The notes under the pieces: generated by a model
Database searches by the model: none
The model's input: the letters and a program-made list of their open reading frames with translations, nothing else
Told to the model about the DNA's origin: nothing
DNA from: Pempheris klunzingeri
Lineage: Eukaryota; Chordata; Actinopteri; Acropomatiformes; Pempheridae
DNA length: 64,000 bases
Assembly (NCBI RefSeq): GCF_042242105.1
Contig: NC_092018.1
Location: 22,286,667-22,350,666 of the forward strand
Reading direction: 5' to 3'
Shown: positions 37,515-47,246 of the stretch, piece by piece
Layout: the number at the start of each line of letters is the position of its first letter
Position numbering within the stretch: the first letter of the stretch is position 1
Made by a program: the position numbers and the translations under genes

Positions 37515-37620
37515 CCTGTTCTAAATCAAAAGAAAGAACAGCTTGGAAAAAGCAACCACACAAATTTGTGAGATTTTATTGTTAAAACAATACATTTTAA
37601 AAAGCTTACATAGATTAAAA

Positions 37621-37856
37621 CACTGTTGCCCATAAAGTTGGAATAAAATGTTTTTTACCTCTTCTCATGAAATGATTGTGACAATGTGATTTATTCTTGA
37701 TAAATAAAGTGTATATCTTCTCAACTTTATTGATCAAACTCTTCCAAACATATCACAGTGAAACTTAAACCACAATGAACCTTTGCACACTGTGTATTCA
37801 GGCTTTAACAACATTGGGGGGATTGAACAATTATTCCACATTTATGGGCAACAGTG
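37621..37856 (+). mobile_element. 236-bp Tc1/mariner-type MITE, copy 2
   Basis: Ends CACTGTTGCCCATAAAGTTG and TTTATGGGCAACAGTG. A TA follows the right end but AA replaces it on the left. Apart from a handful of substitutions it matches copy 3 (49508) along its full length, in the same orientation. Confidence 0.88.
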
Positions 37857-38169
37857 TAGATAAGACCTGTTGACAGTTAGCCTGCCACATATATGTGACA
37901 TACATAACGGACATTTATTGCAGAAAATGCATATGATAACTGACTTCAGAAATGTACACAATGTTTTTCTTCCATGGACACCACACTGCCATCTGAGTTT
38001 TGATTCAAATATTTCGTTGAGTCAAACTGAACGTTGCTCCAGGACAAAGAAGAAGGTAAAGTCAAAGGAATGAATAATACAATAATAGTAATAATACAAA
38101 AAAAAATTCTGCTGATGCACACACCCACATTTCCAATGATAACCGACAAAAACAGCAAAGCAAACAGCC

Positions 38170-38430
38170 TGTATTTGTACAGCTCCTTTCTTGTCATTTT
38201 GACTGCTCAAAGCGCTTTTACATCACATCCTCATTCACCCATTCACACACCATTCTTTCAGGAGGAATCTGAGTTGGACGAGACTGTTCTTTCACACACA
38301 TTCACACGGTGAAGCTGCTTCAGGATCACAGGTTCACACTTCGATACGCTGACTCAGAGGAGCTGGGAATCCATCCAGCTACCTTCCAACTGATTGACGA
38401 CCCACCCTACCTCTGAGCCACAGCCTCCCA
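38170..38430. repeat. Teleost 3'-LINE/SINE-like repeat
   Basis: Contains TGTATTTGTACAGCTCC, ACTGCTCAAAGCGCTTTTAC, CATTCACCCATTCACACACC and, near its right end, GATTGACGACCCACCCTACC and TCTGAGCCACAGCC. This order matches a very common fish repeat and the copy at 32640. Non-coding. Confidence 0.6.
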
Positions 38431-39434
38431 AAAGCTCATCCCTAACACTTTGTTATCATTAGAGCATCCAAACAGGAAGCCAGGAAACCATACAAATCTT
38501 CAAGATCATGTTTAACTTGTGTTAAACGTCTGAGTTCTGTTTGTCTGTTAGTCATGTCTGTTTTGGTTGTGATGTGACCAGATGCCTGATGAAGATAGAA
38601 AGATGACTGTTATCAAGTTCTGGCTGGAGCTGGAGAAAAGCTGAATGCTGTTTTTGCATAAAACTGCGTACTGCAGATTTGTGTTTGTATTTATTACCAT
38701 TTATTGATTCTGACTGAAACCAGTCATGAGTGAAATAATTCAGAAATACTAATAATAAGTCTTATAAAATCGTTCTAAATTAAATAAAATGTAAAATAGA
38801 AACTTTAACAGTTCGAAAGACATATTTGCAAAATGCAGATGTACAGAAGATCAGAACATCAGTTACAGATAATGTACTTTATGTATAAGCAAGTATACGT
38901 ATAAGGTCCTGTATGCATAAGGAAGTGTATGTATAAACAGATCAGCATCAAATCTGTTAAAGAAATCAGCCTGTTCTTTAATAGATAACACCATCTTGAA
39001 GCTTGCTGATGACACAGCTGTGGTGGGTCTGCTCTCCAACGATAACGAGGAGGACTATTTGACGGAGATCAGCCACCGACCGGGGCCGAGGTGGAGAGAG
39101 TGGACAGCTTTAAGTACCTGGGTGTCAACATCACGCACGATCTGACGTGGTCCTGTCACATCGACACCTTGGTGAAGAAGGCTCGACAGCCTCGGTCTCT
39201 ACCACCTCAGACGCCTGAGGGACTTTAAGCTCCCTCTCAATGTGCTCAGGAACTTTTACACCTGCACCATCGGGAGCATTCTGGCTGGGAGCATCACCGC
39301 CTGGATGGGCAGCAGCACCAAGCAGGACTTCTTGGCCCAGAGGAGGGTGGTCCGCCATCAGAACCACCCTCCCCAACCTGCAGGACATTTACCAGCGGCG
39401 CTGCAGGTCAAAGGCCAGGAAGATTGCAAGGGAG

Positions 39435-39467
<33 letters not shown>
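39435..39467. repeat. Homopolymer of about 33 C
   Basis: An unbroken C run inside the LINE coding relic; the length may be affected by sequencing. Confidence 0.85.
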
Positions 39468-39682
39468 AGCCACAGACTGTTCTCTCTGCTGCCGTCAGGT
39501 CGGCGTTACCGCTGCCTGAAGGCTCACACAGGGAGGATGAGGAGGAGCTTCTTTCCTCAGGCCGTCCGCCTGCTGAACCTGAAACAATAGACTTTATGGA
39601 CAATCTGCAATACTCTGTCATGCTTGTATATACATCCACATATTTTGCACAGTCTAGCCTTTTTGATTTATCTCTATCTTTA

Positions 39683-39692
<10 letters not shown>

Positions 39693-39729
<37 letters not shown>
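39693..39729. repeat. (TA)n microsatellite
   Basis: About 36 bp of TA after a short GTGTGT run, inside the 3'UTR of the LINE fragment. Confidence 0.93.
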
Positions 39730-39736
<7 letters not shown>

Positions 39737-39899
39737 TTTCTCTTTGTGTTTCTACTCTTATTGTTTGACTTTGTGTGTTTATTGTATATTTAATTTTATT
39801 TCTATTATTGTTTCAGTCTGGAACAGACAGTCAGAACATTTCACTGTGCTTTATACTGTGTATAACTGTGTATGTGACAAATAAAGGTCTCATGTCTTA

Positions 39900-40741
39900 T
39901 GTCTAGATGTCATAAATGTGACAAGTAGTGTTACAGAATAGCCTAACAAACCTAAGACACCCAAAGGCCTTGGTGGAATTTAAAGGAGAACTATTGGGGA
40001 GACCTGCATATGTGAAAAGAATTGTGTAGTCTGTCTATGAAGTCTGATAAATGTTGTTGAGTGATGTCAGCGTCATTTGGGTCTGAAGACTGTCAGTTGC
40101 ATTTTGCACAAAGAAAGTGCCAGTTCTTCATGAGGAAAAAGAGAGCATGGGGAAAACTGATGACACCTCCGGTTCTGCTACATCCATTTTTACACATTTT
40201 TTCTGTCCATCATGAGTCTGACAATGTTATAGGAGTTCTATTTTAAGGGCTGAAAGGCTGTTGATCAGTTAGAAGATGTCATAACTAGGCTCTTTAAATA
40301 TTTGGTAGATGTACATTAATCTCTGTCACAACAGTGCCAAAAAAAAGCTTGTTGCTGTACATTGAATGATTTTAGGACTTAATGTGATACAACCCATGAA
40401 CAGAGTTGTGGTAAATTGCCTAATTTCCTCTACTGGGAGCTGTATTATTATTGCAGAACTGATCCCTCTTGACCCACAGTGGCATGTTGGTCACAAAACA
40501 CATGACTTATTGTTTCATTTGAATTTAGATTTTTCATTGCTTCCACAGGTTTACCATGAACATTCATATGCAGTCTCACATGCTCTTCCTAATGCAAGTT
40601 TAATTGCATTATACTAAATGCCTTTGTTGTGGGTACGCTTCTCTGCTGTGGGTCCTGAAAAGGATTAGTTAGAGTTTGAAAGAAAATGATGAGTCATCTC
40701 ATAAGTCATGAGATGTTAGCCGCAGTATAACAAACCCACAC
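39900..40741. other. No gene recognised
   Basis: About 840 bp between two LINE fragments. Short frames only, with no family motif seen. Confidence 0.5.
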
Positions 40742-41602
40742 TACTTCCTGGGGCCCCTCCTTTTCATCATCTACCTCCTTCCCCTTGGCAATATTTTCCG
40801 GAAATATAATATCAATTTTCACTGTTATGCGGATGACACCTAGCTCTACCTCTCCAGCAAACCCTCTTCCAACTTCCCACCCTCCTCCCTCACTGACTGC
40901 TTAGCAGAAATCAAATCCTGGTTCACCTCAAATTTCCTCAAATTAAACTGTAATAAAACTGAGGTTCTCCTCATTGGCTCTAAATCAACACTCTCCAAAT
41001 CTGACAGTTTCTCTCTCACCGTTGACAACTGCTCTGTTTCCCCTTCCCCTCAGGTTAAGAGTCTGGGTGTCATCCTCGACAGTACTCTGTCTTTTCAATC
41101 CCATATCAATAACATTACCTGCATACTTCCATCACTCAATGTCCATCAATGTCACTTCTCGCCTGTAACTCCCTCCTCTTTGGTCTCACTCACAAATCAC
41201 TCCATAAACTCCAACTGGTCCAGAATTCAGCTGCCTGTATCATCACCAGAACCGCCTCCATCCACCACATCACCCCCATCCTGCAGCACCTCCACTGGCT
41301 CCCGGTCAAGTACCGCATCGACTTCAAAATCCTTCTGACAACATTCAAAGCCATCCATAATCTTGCCCCTCCATACCTGTCGGACCTCATCCATGTTGCC
41401 ACGCCCTCCCGTACCCTCCACTCTTCTTCCTCCATCCACCTGACTGTCCCCACTGCCCGTCTCACCACCATGGGGAGCAGAGCTTTCAGCTGCTCTGCTC
41501 CCCGGCTCTGGAACTCACTACCACCCGATCTAAAAAATATTGACTCTTTTCCCCTTTTCAAATCCACACTCAAAACCCACCTGTTCCGGATTGCTTTCTC
41601 GT
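40742..41602 (+). pseudogene. L2/CR1-clade LINE fragment split by a retroviral insertion
   Basis: Reads [13 protein letters not shown], then CYADDT followed by a TAG stop in the catalytic block, [27 protein letters not shown], a deletion near 41120-41160, and then [24 protein letters not shown] and LWNSLPPDL up to LFRIAFSLL. It is a close relative of the 34205 element. The coding end abuts the retroviral 5' LTR at 41603. A short (ATT)n LINE tail (AATAAAATGTATTATT) reappears at 43858-43893, beyond the retroviral element. The stop codon and the deletion show the copy is dead. Confidence 0.85.
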
Positions 41603-41906
41603 TGTTATGAGAATTGCCAGACAGAGTGGCAATCGAGGGTGTGCTCTGCAACGGTGGGAAGCCTCATATCTACAAGGACAAGAAGAAGTTCTCACGCCAG
41701 TAGATGATCACACGATGTGTGAGAACTACACCCACAACGCCCATTATAAAACCTAACTGTATATGCTCACCAGATGAGCCTTTTACTCTGTAACCTCCAT
41801 GATGTTGTTGCACTGTCAAACGCTCCTCTTACATGTAAGATTAAACTTTGTTATAACTTGCAAGCTGGCTCCAATCTCCTCTACCTAAAGAAGAAGTCTT
41901 TTGACA
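41603..41906 (+). repeat. 5' LTR of the endogenous retrovirus
   Basis: A 304-bp repeat starting TGTTATGAGAATTGCC and ending TTTTGACA. It contains TATAAAA at 41745-41751 and a polyadenylation-like ATTAAA at 41840-41845, which fit a U3-R-U5 layout. Its outer parts recur at 43686-43857. Confidence 0.85.
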
Positions 41907-41909
41907 ATT

Positions 41910-41927
41910 TGGCGCCCAACGTGGGGC
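41910..41927 (+). promoter_or_regulatory. Retroviral primer binding site, tRNA-Lys(1,2) type
   Basis: TGGCGCCCAACGTGGGGC lies 3 nt after the LTR. As I recall, this is exactly the 18-nt complement of the 3' end of tRNA-Lys1,2 used by several retroviruses to prime minus-strand synthesis. Confidence 0.9.
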
Positions 41928-42109
41928 CCCAATATCCATTCTCTTCCTCCGGTGAAAACCACAGACCTTGCGCAAGGCTGAGTGAAAAAACTCAGAGGTA
42001 AGACCTCCACCGCGGGATTCCTAAAAACCCGTTTTGGACAGGGAGGCCAGGGCCACTGGAGAGAGGGATGGTGACGGGGTGTAGCAGAGGAGTGACGAAC
42101 CAGCTACCC

Positions 42110-42364
42110 TGAGTCCGGGACTCAACAACAGGGGTGAGTTAAACAAAAGGATAGGTCAGGGACCTATAGCAAGTCAGGGATTTGTGGTAAGTCAGGGACT
42201 TACGGGTAAATGTCTTCAGAAAGACTGATAGGTCAGGGACCTATGGTAAGTCAGGGACTTACGGTAAAGCGTCTTTAGAAGGACGACAAAAAACTAATCT
42301 CTCAGCGCCTGAGTTAACAATAATAGACGTCAGGAAGTCAGGGACTTCAGGGAGTCAGGGACTC
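42110..42364 (+). repeat. Array of covarying hairpins in the retroviral leader
   Basis: Eight stem-loops share the core GTC-AGG-GAC or a close variant: 42110-42124 (arms TGAGTC/GACTCA, loop CGG), 42151-42167 (ATAGGTC/GACCTAT), 42170-42184 (CAAGTC/GATTTG, one G-U pair), 42187-42203 (GTAAGTC/GACTTAC), 42228-42244 (ATAGGTC/GACCTAT), 42246-42262 (GTAAGTC/GACTTAC), 42334-42348 (GAAGTC/GACTTC) and 42352-42364 (GAGTC/GACTC). Two further hairpins with YAGA loops sit at 42212-42225 (GTCTT/AAGAC) and 42270-42285 (CGTCTT/AGGACG). Part of the array is a tandem duplication. A related palindrome, GTCAGG-GA-CCTGAC, is at 42465-42478 just inside gag. A leader position suggests a packaging or dimerisation element, but that is inference. 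Confidence 0.85.
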
Positions 42365-42430
42365 ACAAAAAAAAATAATAATAAAGAATAACACTCGAGG
42401 GGAAAATGATAAAAATCATAAAGGCCTGAG

Positions 42431-43625
42431 ATGGGTAATTGCTGCAGTAGTTGTTGTTATCAAAGTCAGGGACCTGACGAGGTCCAGTATGAAGGGGATG
42501 CGAAGCGCATGAAACAGGAAAAAGAAAATAATGTAAAATATTTGAAAAAATGGCAAAATAAATATGAGTTTAAGGGAAAACTGCAAGTAGGAGATTGCAG
42601 AGAATTAGTGGCAAAGATTGAAACAAATACAAAGGGGAGTAAGATAAAAGCAAGAAAGGAAGGCCTTACAGAAGCCAAGGTGTGGTTAAACGAAGCACTC
42701 AGACAAGCTGGCCTTCAGCGCCAGAGGGAGAAAAAAGAGGGGGAGGAAAAGCAGAGACAGAGAGAAAAGGAGAAGGAAGCAGAAAGGGACATGAAAATTC
42801 CTAACCTTTATCCTGTGTTGTATTCTGCCCGAGATAAGCGAGAGGACCACGAATACAGACCCCTGGGTCCTTTCCCAAGTCTACCGCCATACCGATCCTC
42901 AACAACCACCTCTGCTGTCTAGGCCTCTCCTGGGGAAAGTCGCTTCAAAGTCCTCACCTCCAGGACCGTCCTCCTCCTCATCTGCCTCCCACCACTTGCC
43001 TCAATCATCCATGACTGCACAACCATCTCTGTCCGGGGTGGACACACCACACCGGACCCGAAGCGGTAATGTATACAATCCTTTACATTACCTCAGTCCA
43101 ACACCACCAGTACCTAATCTAGGACTTAAAGATGCAGAAATGTTTCCTATGATAGAAATGCCAAATCCCAGAGCAGGACAGAGTAATCAACCCCCCACTG
43201 TCAGAGTGAATAGACCATGGACTGATGCAGATGTAAAAGAAGCATCTGCTGGCATCGTCCATCCCAAATTAAATTTGGAAGAATTCATAACAGAGATAAA
43301 GAGACTGTGTGACAGTTTCAGGCTGGACACAGTGGAGACTGAGAGAGTCCTGCGATGTGTTGTGAAACAGGATTGGTGTTTGGTGAAGGGGACATGGGAC
43401 CCCTTCGAAAATAACGCGCCCATCTCGTTCGGACACGTGCAATACAATGAGAGGACAGAGGCATTGTATGGTAGAATAGTTTCTGTTCTTTTATGGATGT
43501 TCCCATACTCAAAATGGGCAGCGGGCCGCGGGACCGTAAGAGAATTTTCCTGTCCAGAAAGATTGATTGCTCTGCCAGACAGGTTTTTCGCTCTTACACT
43601 CCATGGGCTTTTGATATACATGTAA
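42431..43625 (+). pseudogene. gag: Broken retroviral gag (matrix and part of capsid)
   Basis: The start MGNCCSSCC has a glycine at position 2 (N-myristoylation type) followed by cysteines that could be palmitoylated, both typical of membrane-targeting matrix domains. A highly charged Lys/Glu/Arg coiled-coil-like stretch follows. The first frame stops at 42922. Coding continues in another frame through a Pro/Ser-rich linker, and the open part from 42996 carries PMIEMPNP and a helical segment with LEEFITEIKRLCDSF, which resembles the start of a capsid domain. Similarity to capsid appears lost after about 43520, where the deletion joint is likely. At least one frameshift and the missing nucleocapsid zinc knuckles make it non-functional. 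Assignment rests on position after the primer binding site and motif character, without a search. Confidence 0.75.
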
Positions 43626-43676
43626 GGTAAAGTTCTTATATGTTATGTGGAAAGTTGCACTCTTGTGAGTGCAAAC

Positions 43677-43685
43677 AGGAGGGAA
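43677..43685 (+). promoter_or_regulatory. Retroviral polypurine tract
   Basis: AGGAGGGAA directly abuts the TG of the 3' LTR at 43686, the expected place for the plus-strand primer. Confidence 0.75.
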
Positions 43686-43857
43686 TGTTATGAGAATTGC
43701 CAGACAGAGTGGCAATCGAGGGTGTGCTCTGCAACGGTGGGAAGCCTCATATCTACAAGTTCTCCATGATGTTGTTGCACTGTCAAACACTCCTCTTACA
43801 TGTAAGATTAAACTTTGTTATAACTTGCAAGCTGGCTCCAATCTCCTCTACCTAAAG
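43686..43857 (+). repeat. 3' LTR, missing the U3 promoter segment and the terminal 16 bp
   Basis: It starts TGTTATGAGAATTGCC as in the 5' LTR, runs to ATCTACAAG, then jumps to CTCCATGATG, omitting about 116 bp that carry the TATA box in the 5' copy. It continues to CTACCTAAAG and then joins LINE tail sequence, so the last 16 bp of the LTR are absent. Confidence 0.85.
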
Positions 43858-44561
43858 AGTGCCTCTGAATAAAATGTATTATTATTATTATTACTTCCAC
43901 CTTGGCTGCTGAGAAAAGACAGCACATCAAGAAAATATGAGCAACAAATACCGTTTTTTCTGGAACTCCCTGCTGTTGTCTGGAACAGTATTTCCTTGTG
44001 TTATGAGATCAATTAGCCAACAAGACAGCAGGTCGAAAAATGAAACCTAAGCTGCACAGGAAAGACATCAGAACAATGTTACAGTGATCCAGTTCAGAAT
44101 CTGGCATAACTACATTCATATTCAAGGTTTCTATAAAACATGCAGGTGTCAAGGCTTCTCTTTTCTCATAACTCTTCTCACAATCAGCACAACAGTTCTG
44201 CTTGACTGCAGTTCTCTGGCTTCATGAATCACTGCACAAACAATAGTCCTGTTATCATCATTCACATAGTAACCACTGTCATGTTTTTCACCAATACAGT
44301 TACCGTATTGTTACAACCCTGGTTCAGTTCACACAAAAGTTCCAGAAAAGATATTCATTTCCACCAAATAATTTGACAGAAATAGGCCCATTCCAAACAA
44401 CAAAGGGCTCTGGCCATGTGGCCAGCCAGCAATTCAGCTCAGACAGAGAGAGAGAGCGAGAGAGAGCAGACGGCCTTTTATATGCCTGGACCACACCTAC
44501 AAGGCAAGTTGAGGCAAGTTGATGCCCACTTCAGGGAAGGAGACATCACAAGGCTGTCACA

Positions 44562-44572
44562 CCCCCTCCCAT
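44562..44572 (-). promoter_or_regulatory. Polypurine tract at the 3' LTR of the gypsy-type element
   Basis: On the minus strand ATGGGAGGGGG is followed at once by TGTGACAGCC, a good LTR start. A TATA-like GCATATAAAAG lies downstream at 44485-44475, consistent with an LTR promoter. Confidence 0.6.
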
Positions 44573-44595
44573 AAAGATGAGGGCCCAACGGGTAC

Positions 44596-44940
44596 TCAAT
44601 CCACTCCAACCTGCAACTTTGGTACCAAGTCCTCCACTGGATGTACCTGCCGAAACAGTTCAGACAAGGCATAATCCTCTTTGTGCCCCTTTATTAGATC
44701 AGCACGCGACACAGAAAAGGGAAAGTCAGGTAAGGGAAACTGAACATTTGGAGCAGTTTTTTTGACTTTGTTTTCCAACTTATTTTTGTTCAGTGATTGA
44801 GCCCTAGTGACAACACATACTGGGAAACCAAGCTTGTCATTCTTATACTTAGCCTGACTCCCAGAAGGAGAACAAGTAACCACTGGGGAGGGAGATGATT
44901 CCAAGAAGGGACCATCAGCTAGATCATTCCCCAGAATCAA
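44596..44940 (-). pseudogene. Gypsy-type pol fragment (region following protease)
   Basis: Opens with ILGNDLADG, the segment that in fish gypsy polyproteins follows the protease core, and continues through FPVCVVTRAQS and FSVSRADLIKGHKEDYALSE to a stop. It lacks reverse transcriptase motifs. Just before it the frame comes from Gag coiled-coil sequence (DLIKEDR), so an internal deletion has fused the two. Confidence 0.65.
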
Positions 44941-45104
44941 CTAAGAATTCTGTCTTCTTTAATTAAGTCCAACTTGTAACGTTCAAACTCTTGACGTTCT
45001 TTCTCCTGCTGCAGCTCAGCTTCGCGGATCCTCACATTACATTTTAACCTTTCAATTTCAACTGCATGGTCCTGCGCACGAATAGCTTGGTCTCTATCCA
45101 ATTC

Positions 45105-45419
45105 TTATTTGTGCTGTAACATTATTAACTCCTTTTGCTGTTCAAACGTTAAAGCTACTCCTGTCGCAGCAACAGGTCTCACAAATTTCACAGATTGCTC
45201 TGGAAGACTAACCTGAGGAGAAAACATAATTTCACTTGCAGCAGACAAAACCTCCAACTGAACCAGAGTATCCTTTATTATACACAGAATCCGATCTTTA
45301 CATCCATGACCGGGGACATCAATCTCAAAATGCTCTGCCACTTTTAATAACTGATCCTTAGTGTAAGAATTTAACAGACCCTCACTGGGATTCTGCAAAA
45401 AATCTTCAAAAGTAGACAT
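45105..45419 (-). pseudogene. Gypsy-type gag N-terminal fragment
   Basis: Starts MSTFEDFLQNPSEGLLNSYT, followed by KDQLLKVAEHFEIDV and, near the end, ALTFEQQKELIMLQHK. This order is recalled from Gag proteins of fish gypsy elements with a SAP/SCAN-like N-terminus. A TAA ends the frame. The same frame then continues with a Glu/Arg-rich coiled coil (AQDHAVEIERLK, REAELQQEKERQEFER) down to about 44950, so the TAA is a degenerative stop. Confidence 0.7.
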
Positions 45420-46159
45420 GACTCAATCAATACAAGCAGCTAATTCACACACCAGATACTTAACTTAAATGTTTTTAACATAAAATGTTCCCTGCCAAAA
45501 AATCCAGGGTTAAGCCAACGTCCGTTAGCCCCTTTTTTTTTTTTTTTTTTTGTAACCAAAAAAAGTTTAACCTTAATCCAGTGCAGCAGCCACAAGGTAG
45601 AACATCCTCTCCCCTGGCTAACTACCTGACCAGGAATCTAATTGTCTGTCTCAACCCTAGTCTTCGTGCACCAGTGTCGGTGGGAAACTTATACACAGAG
45701 ACCGATGACTCCAGGCATGGAAGCCAGGCAACCATGCAGAATGGTGACCTACCTCGACAGTCATGGAGGTGTACCCAAAGCAAAATGCTGTGGCCGTACT
45801 AATGCACAAAAAAAAACAATAAACAACAAGTCCACAAATAGACTTCCTTCTAATACCTACCGGGAAAGCAGTTCCACTGGTTAGGCTGTCTTATACACCA
45901 GATCAAAGCAAACAACAGAAAAACGCAGGCAGGTTAACGACAAGCCTCCACACAGGCAGTCTCCTTTAACTGTGTGTGATTCCCTCCAAAACCAATGCTT
46001 AATTTATACTTCAGCCAAAAAATGTTCAAACAATAGCAACAGTCACTTTCTCCCTACTTATCGTGGTAGACAATTCCTGCAAAGGCACAATATACAACTC
46101 CTAGCTGCATAAGCACACAAATTCCTAGCACCAAACATTTCTATACTAGAAATCTAGAC

Positions 46160-46177
46160 ATCACGGACAAGCCCCAA
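46160..46177 (-). promoter_or_regulatory. Candidate tRNA-Pro-type primer binding site (degraded)
   Basis: The minus strand reads TTGGGGCTTGTCCGTGAT, three mismatches from the proline primer site used by gamma-type retroviruses as I recall it. It lies 5' of the gag fragment, as expected. The adjacent LTR end is unclear. Confidence 0.5.
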
Positions 46178-46289
46178 TTTGTTCATTGATAATGAACAAT
46201 GATTGTTTATTATTATTGATCATTATTAGTCATATTCCTATTATCAACACTGTAACTGCTGTTGTTATTGTGAGAGCTGTTTGTCATGC

Positions 46290-46894
46290 TAGACCTGCTC
46301 TTTATGGGAAGCGTCTTGAGATAACACTGTTGTGATTTGGCACTATATTAAAAACAAAACTGATTGAAACTGATTCAAAAGTAGTGCAGGAGGCAGAGCC
46401 TTCAGCTGTCAGGCTCCTCTCCTGTGGAACCTCCTTCCAGTTTGGGTTCGGGGGGCAGACACCCTCTCTACATTTAAGAGTAGACTAAAAACCTTCCTTT
46501 TTGACAAGGCATATAGTTTAGGGCTGGATCAGGTCTTAGACCAGCCCCTAGTTATGCAGCTATAGGCTCAGACTGCCGGGGGACTCCTATGGTGCACTGA
46601 GCTCCTCTATTCTCTGTCCTCCTCTTCCTCTCCATCATTATGTCTCATGTCAGCCAAATGTCTGCCTCTAACTTGGTATCTTCCCCGGAGCCTTTCTGTG
46701 CTTTCTCATCTCTCTGGTTCCTGTGGATCCTGTGGATCCTGGTCCTGCTGATGTGGTTCTCTGCTTCATGAATCACTGCTGCGGATCGTCAGCCACTCGT
46801 CATGTTTTTCAATAATATCACACTGCTAATCTTTTAGTCACACTCCTATTGTTAGTGCTATAGTCACTGTTAGTACGTTGGTTGTTGTTTATGT

Positions 46895-46958
<64 letters not shown>

Positions 46959-47214
46959 CAACCTCCACCTAACGCGGACCCCTACAGAAGCCGCCCACAC
47001 TGAGCCTGGGTCTGTTCCAGGTTTCTTCCCGTTAAAGGGGAGTTCTTCCTGCCACTGTTTCCTAATCTAACATCTGATGCTGCTCATGTGGGGATTCTTG
47101 AATCCTTAGTGTTGAATTCCTGAATCGTTGGGTTTCTCTCTAATTCAAGAGTTTGGTCTAGACCTGCTCTTTATGTAAAGCGTCTTGAGATAACGCTGTT
47201 GTGAATTGGCGCTA

Positions 47215-47246
<32 letters not shown>

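Larger units (their letters stand above)
38985..39895 (+). mobile_element. LINE retrotransposon 3' end (CR1/Rex1-like; clade unresolved)
   Basis: Fragmented frames read KLADDTAVVGLL (motif C region, with a deletion after it), VERVDSFKYLGVNITHDLTW, LPLNVLRNFYTCTIGS, TLPNLQDIYQRRCRSKARKI and, after a long C run, LFSLLPSGRRYRCLKAHTGR and RRSFFPQAVRLLN. The 3'UTR ends near ACAAATAAAGGTC at about 39878. A 33-nt C homopolymer at 39435-39467 and small indels break the frame. I recall this protein pattern from abundant teleost LINEs. Confidence 0.75.
41603..43857 (+). mobile_element. Internally deleted endogenous retrovirus inserted in a LINE
   Basis: Order: 5' LTR (41603-41906), lysine-type primer binding site (41910-41927), structured leader, broken gag (42431-43625), polypurine tract (43677-43685) and shortened 3' LTR (43686-43857). 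No protease, reverse transcriptase, integrase or recognisable envelope is present, so a deletion must join gag to sequence near the 3' end. The 2.25-kb remnant cannot replicate by itself. The LTR termini TGT...ACA and the primer binding site are characteristic of retroviruses. The genus could not be assigned; a myristoylation-type Gag start argues for an orthoretrovirus-like Gag. Confidence 0.85.
44390..46178 (-). mobile_element. Deleted Ty3/gypsy-type LTR retrotransposon
   Basis: Read on the minus strand: a proline-type primer-binding-site-like sequence (46177-46160), about 740 bp of leader, a Gag N-terminus (45419-45105 and beyond), a junction to a protease/polymerase fragment (44940-44596), a polypurine tract (44572-44562) and the start of a 3' LTR at 44561. 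Gag and Pol pieces resemble the abundant fish gypsy family whose Gag begins MSTFEDF and whose Pol contains ILGNDLA. The reverse transcriptase and integrase are gone. The 5' LTR is not recognisable and the left LTR boundary is uncertain. Confidence 0.65.

Noticed and set aside
42110..42478. CRISPR-like repeat spacing of GTCAGGGAC
   Set aside because: The repeats are short palindromes with no uniform spacers and lie in a retroviral leader of a vertebrate genome. The hairpin explanation fits better.
43509..43790. Possible envelope fragment between the gag remnant and the 3' LTR
   Set aside because: A short stretch upstream of the polypurine tract could be 3' env or accessory sequence, but no transmembrane, fusion-peptide or cysteine motif is visible, so no call is made.
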